Part shown: positions 16,638 to 24,294 of the stretch, in pieces
Layout of the letters: every line of letters starts with the position of its first letter
How positions within the stretch are numbered: position 1 is the first letter of the stretch
From: DATEDA01 sp963744255
GTDB lineage: Bacteria; Pseudomonadota; Gammaproteobacteria; Burkholderiales; SG8-39
DNA: 64,000 nt
Assembly (NCBI GenBank): GCA_963744255.1
Contig: CAVUSZ010000054.1
Location: forward strand, 62,001-126,000
Direction: 5' to 3'
Translations under genes and position numbers: made by a program
Notes under the pieces: generated by a model
Told to the model about the DNA's origin: nothing
Databases searched by the model: none
What the model saw: only the letters and a program-made list of their open reading frames with translations

Positions 16638-17102
16638 ATGCTCGACAAACCACGGATCGCGCAGACCGCCGCCCAGCCAACCGCCATCATCCGACTCACG
16701 ATTCCGCGGGCGGAGATTCAGGATGTCATGGGTCCGGGCTACCGTGAGCTGATGGCCGCCGTCGCCGCCCAGGGGATCGCCACCGCCGGGCCATGGTTCT
16801 CGCATCACCTGCGAATGGACCCTGACATCTTCGATTTCGAGATCGGCGTACCCGTCGCGGCCCCGATCTCCGTCGCGGGCCGCGTCAAGCCGGGCCAGTT
16901 GCCCGCCGCGACGGTGGCAAGGACCGTCTACCACGGGGCCTACGAGGGCCTCGGCGCCGCCTGGGGCGAGTTCATTGCTTGGATCACGGCCGAGGGGCAC
17001 GCGCAGCGCCCGGACCTCTGGGAGTGCTACGTCGCGGGCCCGGAGTCGAGTCCCGAGCCGGCCAACTGGCGCACGGAGCTCAACCGGCCGCTGGTCCGCT
17101 AA
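16638..17102 (+). CDS. GyrI-like / AraC effector-binding domain protein
   Basis: 154 residues matching a stand-alone GyrI-like (SOUL/effector-binding) fold. It has PTAIIRLTIPRAEIQDVMGPGYRELM, then GPWFSHHLRMDPDIFDFEIGVPV, then VARTVYHGAYEGLGAAWGEF with the conserved acid, and WECYVAGPESSPEPANWRTEL at the end. Such proteins bind small cationic or hydrophobic ligands. GAGGAGA lies before ATG 16638 and the gene is 10 bp from the next one, in the same operon. Confidence 0.82.
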   Translation: MLDKPRIAQTAAQPTAIIRLTIPRAEIQDVMGPGYRELMAAVAAQGIATAGPWFSHHLRMDPDIFDFEIGVPVAAPISVAGRVKPGQLPAATVARTVYHGAYEGLGAAWGEFIAWITAEGHAQRPDLWECYVAGPESSPEPANWRTELNRPLVR

Positions 17103-17112
17103 GGAGCCAATC

Positions 17113-17916
17113 ATGATGACACTGACTGATGCGACGCTGCCAGAAGCGGTATCGCGCGACGAGTGGCTGGCCGCCCGCAGGGCGCTGCTGGTGAAGGAGA
17201 AGGCGCTGACCCGTCAACGGGACGCGGTGAACGCGGAACGCCGTCGGCTGCCGATGGTCAAGATCGACAAGCAGTACGTCTTTGACGGCCCGGCCGGCCA
17301 GGCGAGCCTGCTCGATCTCTTCGAGGGGCGCCGCCAGCTCGTCGTGTACCACTTCATGTTCGACCCGGCGTGGGACGAGGGCTGCCCGAGCTGCTCGCTC
17401 GTGGTCGACAACCTCGGTCACCTCGCGCATCTGCATGCACGCCGGACTTCGCTCGCGGCCGTGTCCCGTGCGCCGCGCGCGCGGTTCGAGCCGTACCAGC
17501 GTCGCATGGGATGGACGTTCCCGTGGTACTCGTCCTTCGGCAGCGACTTCAACTACGACTTCCACGTGACGCACGACGAGGCGGTCGCGCCGGTCGAGTA
17601 CAACTACCTCGGCAAGACCGAGCTTCTCCGCAAAGGCGAGCCTTGGTTCACCGCGGGTGAATCGCACGGCCTCAGCGTCTTCCTGCGCAACGGGAGGAGC
17701 GTCTTCCACACCTACTCGACCTACGCGCGCGGCACCGATCTGCTTGTCGGGACGTTTAACTACCTGGACCTGACGCCGCTCGGCCGGCAGGAGGACTGGG
17801 AGGAACCGTCGGGCCGCAGCGACGGTGCGTTCATGCACTGGGTGCGGCGCCACGATCGCTACGCGCCGGACGCGGCGCCGCGCGGGTCCGCGGCTTGCTG
17901 CGGTGACCGGGCGTAA
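17113..17916 (+). CDS. DUF899 thioredoxin-like family protein
   Basis: 267 residues. An N-terminal helical part is followed by a thioredoxin-like domain with LLDLFEGRRQLVVYHFMFDP and DEGCPSCSLVVDNL, where the CPSC pair is at the thioredoxin active-site position. It continues VSRAPRARFEPYQRRMGWTFPWYSS and SVFHTYSTYARGTD, and ends PLGRQEDW...HWVRRHDRY. The C-terminal ACCGDRA is a second Cys pair. Presumed disulfide or peroxide chemistry is unproven. A degenerate relative occupies 9170-9526. Start ATG 17113 (17116 is equally possible). Confidence 0.87.
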   Translation: MMTLTDATLPEAVSRDEWLAARRALLVKEKALTRQRDAVNAERRRLPMVKIDKQYVFDGPAGQASLLDLFEGRRQLVVYHFMFDPAWDEGCPSCSLVVDNLGHLAHLHARRTSLAAVSRAPRARFEPYQRRMGWTFPWYSSFGSDFNYDFHVTHDEAVAPVEYNYLGKTELLRKGEPWFTAGESHGLSVFLRNGRSVFHTYSTYARGTDLLVGTFNYLDLTPLGRQEDWEEPSGRSDGAFMHWVRRHDRYAPDAAPRGSAACCGDRA

Positions 17917-17947
17917 CCCACCACGCCCTCGATCAAAGGAGACCGTC

Positions 17948-18310
17948 ATGGGCAATCCCGTCGTGCACTGGGAGTTCCTCTCGAAGCAGCCGGCGAAGAT
18001 CGCGAGCTTCTACGAGGAACTCTTCGGCTGGAAAACCCGTCACGCGCCTGAACTGAACTACCGCCTCGTCGAGACCGGCGGCCAGGGCGGCATCAACGGC
18101 GGCATCGTCGCTCCGCAATGCGAGGACCCCCCGCCGGGCAACACGACGGTCTACATCGCGGTCGACGATCTCGCGGCCTACCGCAAGCGCGTCCTCGCGG
18201 CCGGCGGAAAGATTCTGATCGAGGAGCAGGCGGTGCCCGGCATGGGGGCGTTCTCGCTCTTCGCGGATCCCGACGGACGCATGATCGGGCTCTGGAAGGC
18301 CGGGATGTAG
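17948..18310 (+). CDS. VOC-family protein
   Basis: 120 residues with AAAGGAGA before ATG 17948. It begins VVHWEFLSKQPAKIASFYEELFGW and closes FSLFADPDGRMIGLWK, the pattern of VOC proteins with one metal or ligand pocket per module. In between, TTVYIAVDDLAAYRKRVLAAGGKIL is the second module start. It is 3 bp from the GFA-like gene and part of the same run. Substrate unknown. Confidence 0.87.
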   Translation: MGNPVVHWEFLSKQPAKIASFYEELFGWKTRHAPELNYRLVETGGQGGINGGIVAPQCEDPPPGNTTVYIAVDDLAAYRKRVLAAGGKILIEEQAVPGMGAFSLFADPDGRMIGLWKAGM

Positions 18311-18313
18311 TCG

Positions 18314-18490
18314 ATGAAGAAGACGTACGCAGGAAACTGTCACTGCGGCGCGGTCCGCTTCGAATGCGACCTCGACCTCGCCGCGGGCACGAGCCGGTGC
18401 AACTGCTCGATCTGCGCGAAGGGAAGGTTCTGGAAGGCCATCGTTCAAGCCGACGCGGTCCGGCTCAACCAGGGCGAGGACGCCCGCCGA
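18314..18490 (+). pseudogene. GFA-family (CENP-V/formaldehyde-activating-like) protein, C-terminal half missing
   Basis: Starts MKKTYAGNCHCGAVRFECDLDL and continues CNCSICAKGRFWKA, which supplies the first zinc-ligand cysteines (CHCG and CNCSIC). After about residue 57 homology ends. The second half with its CxxCG motif is absent, and the frame then runs out of phase through the DUF427 gene to a stop at 18808. Intact GFA proteins have 120-150 residues. A deletion has therefore joined the GFA 5' half to the leader of the next gene. Zinc binding would be incomplete. Confidence 0.7.
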
Positions 18491-18518
18491 GACGCGGCAT
18501 CTCTGAAAGGAGAAATCT

Positions 18519-18890
18519 GTGAGTACCAACAGCGCGCCCGGGTTCAAGCAGCGCCCGGACTACCGCATCGCCACGAAGCCCGCGGGCGTCCGCGTTCAAG
18601 TGAAGTTCAACGGCGACGTGATCGCCGACAGCCGCGCCGCGGTCGAGCTGAAGGAGGGCGATTATCCCACCGTCTACTACGTCCCGCGCAAAGACGTGAG
18701 GATGGATCGGCTCGCACGGTCGAGCCATCGGACCTACTGTCCCTTCAAGGGGACCGCGTCGTACTACTCCCTGAAGAGCGGGCCGGAGGACGCGGTCTGG
18801 TCCTATGAGGAGCCGTACGACGAGATGAGCGTGATCAAGGAACGGCTCGCCTTCTATCCCGACAAGGTCGATTCGATCACCGCGACCTGA
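18519..18890 (+). CDS. DUF427-domain protein
   Basis: 123 residues from GTG 18519, preceded by AAAGGAGAAA. The family core is visible as VKFNGDVIADSRAAVELKEG, TVYYVPRKDVRMDRL, SHRTYCPFKGTASYYSL, VWSYEEPYDEMSVIKERLAFYPDKVD. The H-x-T-x-C-P-x-K-G segment is the most conserved part. Function is unknown; the fold is a small beta barrel. Same-strand neighbours are the GFA remnant and DUF1428 gene. Confidence 0.87.
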   Translation: MSTNSAPGFKQRPDYRIATKPAGVRVQVKFNGDVIADSRAAVELKEGDYPTVYYVPRKDVRMDRLARSSHRTYCPFKGTASYYSLKSGPEDAVWSYEEPYDEMSVIKERLAFYPDKVDSITAT

Positions 18891-18921
18891 ACGACTCGCC
18901 AACCAATTCGAGGAGATCGCC

Positions 18922-19281
18922 ATGGGATACATCGATGGATTCGTCGTGCCGGTACCGAAGAAGAAACTCGAGGCCTATCGCCGCGTCGCGCGGACGGCCG
19001 GCAAGGTCTGGCGGGAGCACGGCGCGCTCGTGTACGTGGAGGGCGTAGCCGACGACGTGAAGCCGGGCAAGCACACGTCGTTCCCGCAGAGCGTGAAGCT
19101 AAAACCGGGCGAGACGGTGGTGTTCTCGTACATCGTGTACAAGTCCCGCACCCACCGCGACCGCGTCAACGCCAAGGTGATGAAGGATCCGCGGCTCAAG
19201 AACATGATGGATCCGAAGGCGATGCCGTTCGACGGCAAGCGCATGTTCTGGGGTGGATTCAAGGTCCTGGTCGAACTGTAG
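18922..19281 (+). CDS. DUF1428 family protein
   Basis: 119 residues, beginning MGYIDGFVVPVPKKKLEAYR and ending MPFDGKRMFWGGFKVLVEL, both signatures of DUF1428, a dimeric alpha/beta barrel (ferredoxin-like) family of unknown role. GAGGAGAT lies before ATG 18922. It belongs to the same run of small stress-associated genes. Confidence 0.88.
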   Translation: MGYIDGFVVPVPKKKLEAYRRVARTAGKVWREHGALVYVEGVADDVKPGKHTSFPQSVKLKPGETVVFSYIVYKSRTHRDRVNAKVMKDPRLKNMMDPKAMPFDGKRMFWGGFKVLVEL

Positions 19282-19302
19282 ACCCTGCCGGAGGAGATCG
19301 AC

Positions 19303-19470
19303 ATGCTGGGCAATCGGGACGCGGTTGCAAACATCGCGGCGAAGGATCCGGGCGAGCATTACGACATGCTGGACATGAAGCGCGCGGGCGATGTCCATGT
19401 CGCCGGAGACATGAAGGTCGCGTGGTCCAAGGATCCGGACGGCAACATCCTCACCATCATCAACCGATGA
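19303..19470 (+). pseudogene. VOC-family gene with internal in-frame deletion
   Basis: 55 residues. The start MLGNRDAVANIAAKD is the beginning of a VOC module, but it passes straight into the end of one (DPGEHYDMLDMKRAGDVHVAGDMKVAWSKDPDGNILTIINR, read in pieces). About 70 residues of the middle are missing, while the frame, the GGAGGAGAT ribosome site and the stop are kept. The TGA overlaps the ATG of the MFS gene (ATGA), so translation of the remnant may still couple to the pump. Confidence 0.65.
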
Positions 19471-20975
19471 CCAGGGCCGGACGCCGCGAGTGGATCGGGC
19501 TGGCAGTGATCGCGCTGCCGTGCATGCTCTACTCGATGGACCTGACGGTGCTGAACCTCGCGGTGCCCTCGCTCAGCGCCGATCTCAAGCCGGCGAGCGC
19601 CGAGCTGCTCTGGATCGTGGACATCTACGGCTTCCTCGTCGCGGGATCGCTCATCACGATGGGCACGCTCGGCGACCGCATCGGGCGCCGCAAGCTGCTG
19701 ATGATCGGTGCGGCAGCCTTCGGGATCGCTTCGGCGCTCGCCGCGTTCTCCACCAGCGCCGCGCTGCTCATCGCGTCGCGCGCGCTGCTCGGCGTCGCCG
19801 CGGCGACCCTCGCGCCGTCGACCCTGTCCCTGATCCGCAACATGTTTCTCGACCCGGCGCAGCGCACGGTCGCGGTTAGCGTGTGGATCATGAGCTACTC
19901 GGCCGGCGCGGCGATCGGACCGCTGATCGGCGGCGTGCTGCTCGAGCACTTCTGGTGGGGCTCGGTGTTCCTGATCAACGTGCCGGTGATGCTCCTCCTC
20001 CTCGCCCTCGCGCCGGTCCTGCTCCCCGAGTTCCGCGACCCCGACGCGGGCCGGATGGACCTGTTGAGCGCGGTCCAGTCGCTCGCGGCCGTGCTGGCGG
20101 TCATTTACGGGCTCAAGCGCATCGCCGAAGGGGGTTCGGGCTGGATCGCGGCGCTCTCTATCCTCGCGGGCATCGCCGTCGGCGCAGCGTTCCTGCGGCG
20201 GCAAGGCAGGCTGGCCGATCCGCTGATAGACCTCAACCTCTTCCGCACCCCCGCCTTCAGCGCGGCGCTCGCCGTGAACATCCTCGCCTTCCTGACCACG
20301 TTCGCCGCTTTTCTCTTCATCGCCCAGTACCTGCAATCGGTACTCGGGCTCTCGCCGCTGCAGGCAGGTCTGTGGGGACTGCCTTCCGCGCTGTCGTTCA
20401 TCGCCGGATCCATGCTGACGCCGATGATCGTGCGCCGCTTTCATCCGTCGTACGTCATCGCAGGCGGCATGACGGTCGCGGCCGCGGGCTTCATCCTGCT
20501 AGCGCTGGTCGACGACGTCGCCTCCCCGCTCGCCATGCTCGTGGCCGGGTCGGTCGTGTTCTCGGTGGGACTCACCCCGGTCGTCACGCTGACGACCGAC
20601 ATCGTCCTGACTGCCGCGCCGCCGGAGCGCGCCGGGGCCGCGTCGGCGCTATCCGAGACGAGCTCCGAGTTCGGCGGAGCGTTGGGCATCGCGGTGATGG
20701 GCAGCATCGTCACCGTGATCTATCGCGGCGAGATCGCCGACGCCCTTCCCTCAGGCGTGCCGGCGGATGCTGCCGAGATCGCTCGCGGCACGATCGGCGG
20801 GGCGGTATCGGTTGCGGGCGAGCTGCCCGGTGCACTCGGTGCCGAGGTGCTCGGACTGGCCCGCGATGCGTTCGCGCACGCATTCGGAACGACGGCGGCC
20901 ATCAGCGCAGTCATCGCGATCGGCGTCGCAGTCCTCGCCGCGGCCCTGCTGCGGCGCGTGCCGGCGCACGCTTGA
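19467..20975 (+). CDS. MFS multidrug efflux transporter, DHA2 (14-helix) family
   Basis: 502 residues with 14 predicted membrane helices. MDLTVLNLAVPSLSADL is motif D1 in helix 1, and GTLGDRIGRRKLLMIG is the MFS motif A loop. SRALLGVAAATLAPSTLSLIRNMF is motif B/C-like, and ETSSEFGGALGIAVMGS lies in the C-terminal half, as in QacA/SmvA-type pumps. It should export cationic drugs or dyes by proton antiport. The start at 19467 overlaps the VOC remnant stop. It closes the VOC/DUF run and precedes three YCII genes. Confidence 0.9.
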   Translation: MTRAGRREWIGLAVIALPCMLYSMDLTVLNLAVPSLSADLKPASAELLWIVDIYGFLVAGSLITMGTLGDRIGRRKLLMIGAAAFGIASALAAFSTSAALLIASRALLGVAAATLAPSTLSLIRNMFLDPAQRTVAVSVWIMSYSAGAAIGPLIGGVLLEHFWWGSVFLINVPVMLLLLALAPVLLPEFRDPDAGRMDLLSAVQSLAAVLAVIYGLKRIAEGGSGWIAALSILAGIAVGAAFLRRQGRLADPLIDLNLFRTPAFSAALAVNILAFLTTFAAFLFIAQYLQSVLGLSPLQAGLWGLPSALSFIAGSMLTPMIVRRFHPSYVIAGGMTVAAAGFILLALVDDVASPLAMLVAGSVVFSVGLTPVVTLTTDIVLTAAPPERAGAASALSETSSEFGGALGIAVMGSIVTVIYRGEIADALPSGVPADAAEIARGTIGGAVSVAGELPGALGAEVLGLARDAFAHAFGTTAAISAVIAIGVAVLAAALLRRVPAHA

Positions 20976-21012
20976 GCGAACGATCCACGTTCCGACCGCC
21001 ACGGAGTGAGCG

Positions 21013-21390
21013 ATGAAGTACCTGTGCCTGATCTACAACGAGGAAAAGGACGTCTATGCGATGCTCCCGGACGCTCTGGATGCCGTCGCCGGCGAGTGCG
21101 TGGCCTTTGACGAGACGCTCAAGCAGAACGGCCAGTTCATCGCCTGCGAGCGCCTTCAACCCGTGAACACGGCGACCACCATTCGGTTCCGGAACGACAA
21201 GGTGTCCGTCACCGACGGTCCGTTCGCCGAAACGAAGGAGCAGCTGGCTGGTTTCTACCTGATCGAGGCCAGGGATCTGAACGACGCGATCCGCGTGGCT
21301 TCGAAGATCCCGCCGGGACGGCTGGGCTGCGTCGAGGTGCGACCGGTCTGGGAATACAAAGACCAGGCGACAGCCAGGAGCGATCGATGA
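21013..21390 (+). CDS. YCII-related (DGPF-domain) protein
   Basis: 125 residues: MKYLCLIYNEEKDVYAM at the start, VTDGPFAETKEQLAGFYLIEARDL at 69-92 and GCVEVRPVWEY near the end. It is very similar to the YCII protein at 11087-11422. GGAGTGAG lies before ATG 21013. Its stop overlaps the ATG of the next YCII gene (ATGA). No ECF42-type promoter motif is seen directly upstream. Confidence 0.87.
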   Translation: MKYLCLIYNEEKDVYAMLPDALDAVAGECVAFDETLKQNGQFIACERLQPVNTATTIRFRNDKVSVTDGPFAETKEQLAGFYLIEARDLNDAIRVASKIPPGRLGCVEVRPVWEYKDQATARSDR

Positions 21391-21617
21391 AATATCTTTG
21401 CGTCGCGTACTACGACGACGAAAAGGCGTTCGACGCCATGCCTAGACCCGAGTGCGACGCGATCGTGAGCGAGTGCCCGGAGTACGACGAGGCGCTCCGT
21501 GCGAGCGGTCACCTGGTCGTCCAGGCGTCCCTTGGATCGCCGCGTGCGACCACCACCGTGCGGCCGGCTCACTCCCAACCCGAACTCAACAGGAGACCAG
21601 GACCATGCGATTCATGA
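21387..21617 (+). pseudogene. YCII-related gene, truncated before the DGPF motif
   Basis: The 76-residue frame starts MKYLCVAYYDDEKAFDAMP and is normal through VVQASLGSPRATTTVRP (about residue 59). There a full YCII protein would continue with the TDGPFAETKEQ segment. Instead the frame runs into the leader of the next gene and stops at 21617, overlapping that gene's start at 21605. The 3' half has been deleted, taking the signature motif with it. Confidence 0.7.
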
Positions 21618-22024
21618 TTCTCGTAAAGGCCAGCAAAGACACGGAAGCGGGCGTCATGCCCGACGACGACAAGCTCTTCGCGGAGATGGCGACGTTCCAC
21701 GAGGAGCTCGCGAAAGCGGGCGCCCTGCTCGACGCCTCCGGGCTCCAGCCGAGCTCGAAGGGCTGGCGCATCAAGTACGACGGCGCGAAGCGCACCGTGA
21801 TCGACGGGCCCTTCACCGAGACGAAGGAGCTGGTCGCCGGCTACACCCTCATCCAGGCGAACTCGCGCGAAGAGGCGCTGGAATGGACCCGGCGCTTTCC
21901 GAATCCAGCCGTCGACGGCAAGGTGGCCGAGATCGAAGTCCGTCAGCTGTACGAGCTCGAGGACTTCACGCCCAGCGAGTCGATCGAGCGCTTTCGCGAG
22001 ATGGAAGCCGGGAGGAAGAAGTAG
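21605..22024 (+). CDS. YCII-related (DGPF-domain) protein, longer subfamily
   Basis: 139 residues. MRFMILVKASKDTEAGVMPD at the start, VIDGPFTETKELVAGYTLIQ near 62-81 and VAEIEVRQLYELEDF near 112 identify the second common YCII subfamily, which carries a charged C-terminal tail (ESIERFREMEAGRKK). It is preceded by AGGAGACCAGG. It sits among paralogues, consistent with serial duplication of ECF42-associated genes. Confidence 0.88.
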   Translation: MRFMILVKASKDTEAGVMPDDDKLFAEMATFHEELAKAGALLDASGLQPSSKGWRIKYDGAKRTVIDGPFTETKELVAGYTLIQANSREEALEWTRRFPNPAVDGKVAEIEVRQLYELEDFTPSESIERFREMEAGRKK

Positions 22025-22051
22025 GCGCGACCAGTCCAGAGAGAATTCATC

Positions 22052-22591
22052 ATGCTCAAGAAGACCCTGGTGGGTTTGGCGGTGATTGTCGCCGTGCTCG
22101 TCGCGAGCATCGCGATGCAGCCGTCCGAGTTCCGCGTCGCGCGGCAGACCACGATCGCCGCGCCGGCGCAGGTGGTGTTCGCGCAGGTGAACGATTTCCG
22201 GAAGTGGCGGGCATGGTCGCCGTACGACAAGCTCGACCCGGCGATGAAGAAGACCTACGACGGTGCGCCGGCGAGAACCGGCGCGAGCTACTCGTGGGCC
22301 GGCAACAGCCAGGCAGGCGAAGGGCGCGCGACGATCACCGAGAGTCGTCCGAACGAGGTGGTCCGGATCAAGCTCGATTTCGTGAAGCCCTTCGAAGGCA
22401 CGGCCTTCGCGACGTTCGCCTTCAAGCCGGAGGGCGATCGGACCGTCGTGGAGTGGAGCCTGGCCGGCAACAACGATTTCGTGTCGAAGGCCGTCCACCT
22501 GATCATGAACATGGACAGGATGGTCGGCGGCCAGTTCGAGGAGGGCCTGGCAGGGCTGAAGACGGTGGCGGAAACGGCGCCGAAGGGATAG
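22052..22591 (+). CDS. SRPBCC (polyketide cyclase-like) protein with N-terminal membrane anchor
   Basis: 179 residues. A hydrophobic helix at 4-20 (KTLVGLAVIVAVLVASIAM) should anchor it in the membrane or serve as a signal. The rest is a SRPBCC fold: VARQTTIAAPAQVVFAQVNDFRKWRAWSPYDKLDP, then TITESRPNEVVRIKLDF and TVVEWSLAGNNDF. It matches the polyketide cyclase 2 subgroup of unknown ligand. It follows the YCII gene by 27 bp. Confidence 0.85.
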   Translation: MLKKTLVGLAVIVAVLVASIAMQPSEFRVARQTTIAAPAQVVFAQVNDFRKWRAWSPYDKLDPAMKKTYDGAPARTGASYSWAGNSQAGEGRATITESRPNEVVRIKLDFVKPFEGTAFATFAFKPEGDRTVVEWSLAGNNDFVSKAVHLIMNMDRMVGGQFEEGLAGLKTVAETAPKG

Positions 22592-22653
22592 CTCGGCGCT
22601 CCAGTCACCGCTCGCTCCCGCAACCACCACCCTATCCTGATAAGGAGATACAC

Positions 22654-23067
22654 ATGCTGGTCCAGTCTTATCTGTTCTTCGACGGCCGCTGCGAAGAGGC
22701 GATCGAGTTCTACAAGAGCAAGCTCGGCGCCAAGGTCGAGATGCTGATGCGCTTCAAGGACAGCCCCGAACCCGCTCAGCCCGGCATGGTGCCGCCGGGT
22801 GCCGAGAACAAGGTCATGCATTCGAGCTTCCGCATCGGCGATACGGTGGTGATGGCTTCCGACGGTCGATGCATGGGGCAGCCGACCTTCCAGGGCTTCT
22901 CGCTGTCGCTCACGGTGCCCAACGAGGGCGAGGCCGAGCGGCTGTTCGCTGCCGTGGGCGACGGCGGGCAGGTGCAGATGCCGTTGACGAAGACCTTTTT
23001 CTCCCCGCGCTTCGGCATGGTTGCCGACCGCTTCGGGGTGTCATGGATGATCGTCGTGGCGCCTTGA
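22654..23067 (+). CDS. PhnB-like VOC-family protein
   Basis: 137 residues with a TAAGGAGAT ribosome site before ATG 22654. YLFFDGRCEEAIEFYKSKLGAKVEMLMRFKD and the closing FFSPRFGMVADRFGVSWMIVV are the PhnB/3-demethylubiquinone-methyltransferase-like VOC pattern. The middle reads KVMHSSFRIGDTVVMASDG. Function is unknown despite the PhnB name. It is the last gene of the stress-family block; 23068-23298 shows no gene. Confidence 0.87.
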   Translation: MLVQSYLFFDGRCEEAIEFYKSKLGAKVEMLMRFKDSPEPAQPGMVPPGAENKVMHSSFRIGDTVVMASDGRCMGQPTFQGFSLSLTVPNEGEAERLFAAVGDGGQVQMPLTKTFFSPRFGMVADRFGVSWMIVVAP

Positions 23068-23298
23068 GGGCCGTCGCCCCCTCCTGCTGATGACCGACAA
23101 AGCGACCACGGCCCGGGGGTGCCGATCCGCGTCGCACACGGCCGCGCGCACTGAGCTGCGGTCCTGCTGCGATCCGGAAAAGCGGCTGATCGTGCTTGCG
23201 GCCAACGCCGGCCGCCAGGGTTAAACTCGGGGATCAAGCGATCCGGGTCTAGGAGGCGGACGCTCCCTGACGCGGGTTTCTCCCGGGGGAGAGGCACG

Positions 23299-24273
23299 AT
23301 GAGACGTTCGAGATGCGCGCTTGCGGCGCTTGCCGCGCTACTGCTGGCCGGTCTTGAAGCAGGCGCGATGGCGCAGGAGTACCCGGCCAAGCCGATCCGG
23401 CTTCTCATCCCTTTCACACCCGGCGGCGGTACCGATTTCGTCTCGCGCACGGTAGCCAACAAGCTGATCGAAACGCTCAAATGGACCATTGTGCTGGACA
23501 ATCGTCCGGGGGCTGGCGGCAATATCGCGCTCGAAGCGGCAGCCAAGTCGCCCGCTGACGGCTACACCATCGTCATGGGGCAGTCCGACAACATGATGCT
23601 CGGCCCCTGGCTCTACCAGAGTGTCGGCTACGACACGGTAAGGAGCTTCGCCCCCATCGTTCAGGTGTCGGTCGCGCCCTTGGTCGTGGTGAGCGCCGCG
23701 CAGTCGCAGCTCGCCACGCCGGCCGACATGATCGCGAAGGGCAAGTTGGCGGGGGGACTCAGTTGGGCCACCGCGGGCAACGGCACCCTGGGGCACCTGT
23801 TCGGCGAGCAGCTCCAGAAAACGGCAGGGATCAGGATTCTTCAGGTGCCCTACAAGGGGGCCGCGCCGGCGCTTACCGATGTGATCGGCGGGCAGGTGGA
23901 TGTGGCCATCATGTCCGTTGCCTCGGTGCTGCCACTCGTCAGGAGCGGCAAGCTCCATCCGGTCGCGGTGACCTCCGCCAGGCGTTCTCCTGCCCTGCCC
24001 AACACGCCGACGCTCGACGAAGCGGGACAGAAGGACGTGGACGTCAGCGTGTGGCTCGGTCTGTTCGCGCCTGCGGGCACGCCACCGGCGATAGTCACGC
24101 GCCTGAACGCCGAGGTCAACAAGGCGCTGCAATCGCCCGACGTGCGCGACAGGATTGCCGAGCAAGGCGTCAGCGTGGCGGGCGGTACGACGGAAGACTT
24201 CGCGGCGTTCGTGCGAACCGATTACGCGAGGTGGGGGCGCGTCGTCAAGGAATCGGGCGTGAAGGTGGAATGA
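23299..24273 (+). CDS. Bug-family (TctC) periplasmic solute-binding protein
   Basis: 324 residues. Residues 1-25 are a signal peptide ending AMAQ. The mature part opens EYPAKPIRLLIPFTPGGGTDFVSR, then WTIVLDNRPGAGGNIALEAAAKSPADGYT, the family's ligand-binding loops, with LQVPYKGAAPALTDVIGGQVDV in the second lobe. Bug proteins bind carboxylates, usually without a dedicated transporter nearby, and none is present here. It leads a four-gene run with CoA-transferase, HMG-CoA-lyase-like and dehydratase genes, which suggests capture of an organic acid for catabolism. Confidence 0.92.
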   Translation: MRRSRCALAALAALLLAGLEAGAMAQEYPAKPIRLLIPFTPGGGTDFVSRTVANKLIETLKWTIVLDNRPGAGGNIALEAAAKSPADGYTIVMGQSDNMMLGPWLYQSVGYDTVRSFAPIVQVSVAPLVVVSAAQSQLATPADMIAKGKLAGGLSWATAGNGTLGHLFGEQLQKTAGIRILQVPYKGAAPALTDVIGGQVDVAIMSVASVLPLVRSGKLHPVAVTSARRSPALPNTPTLDEAGQKDVDVSVWLGLFAPAGTPPAIVTRLNAEVNKALQSPDVRDRIAEQGVSVAGGTTEDFAAFVRTDYARWGRVVKESGVKVE

Positions 24274-24294
24274 ATCGCCCCGGGGACGGGAACC

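Noticed and set aside
18314..18808. Reading the GFA gene as a 164-residue protein
   Set aside because: After about residue 57 it runs through the DUF427 gene in another frame and has no GFA C-terminal cysteines.
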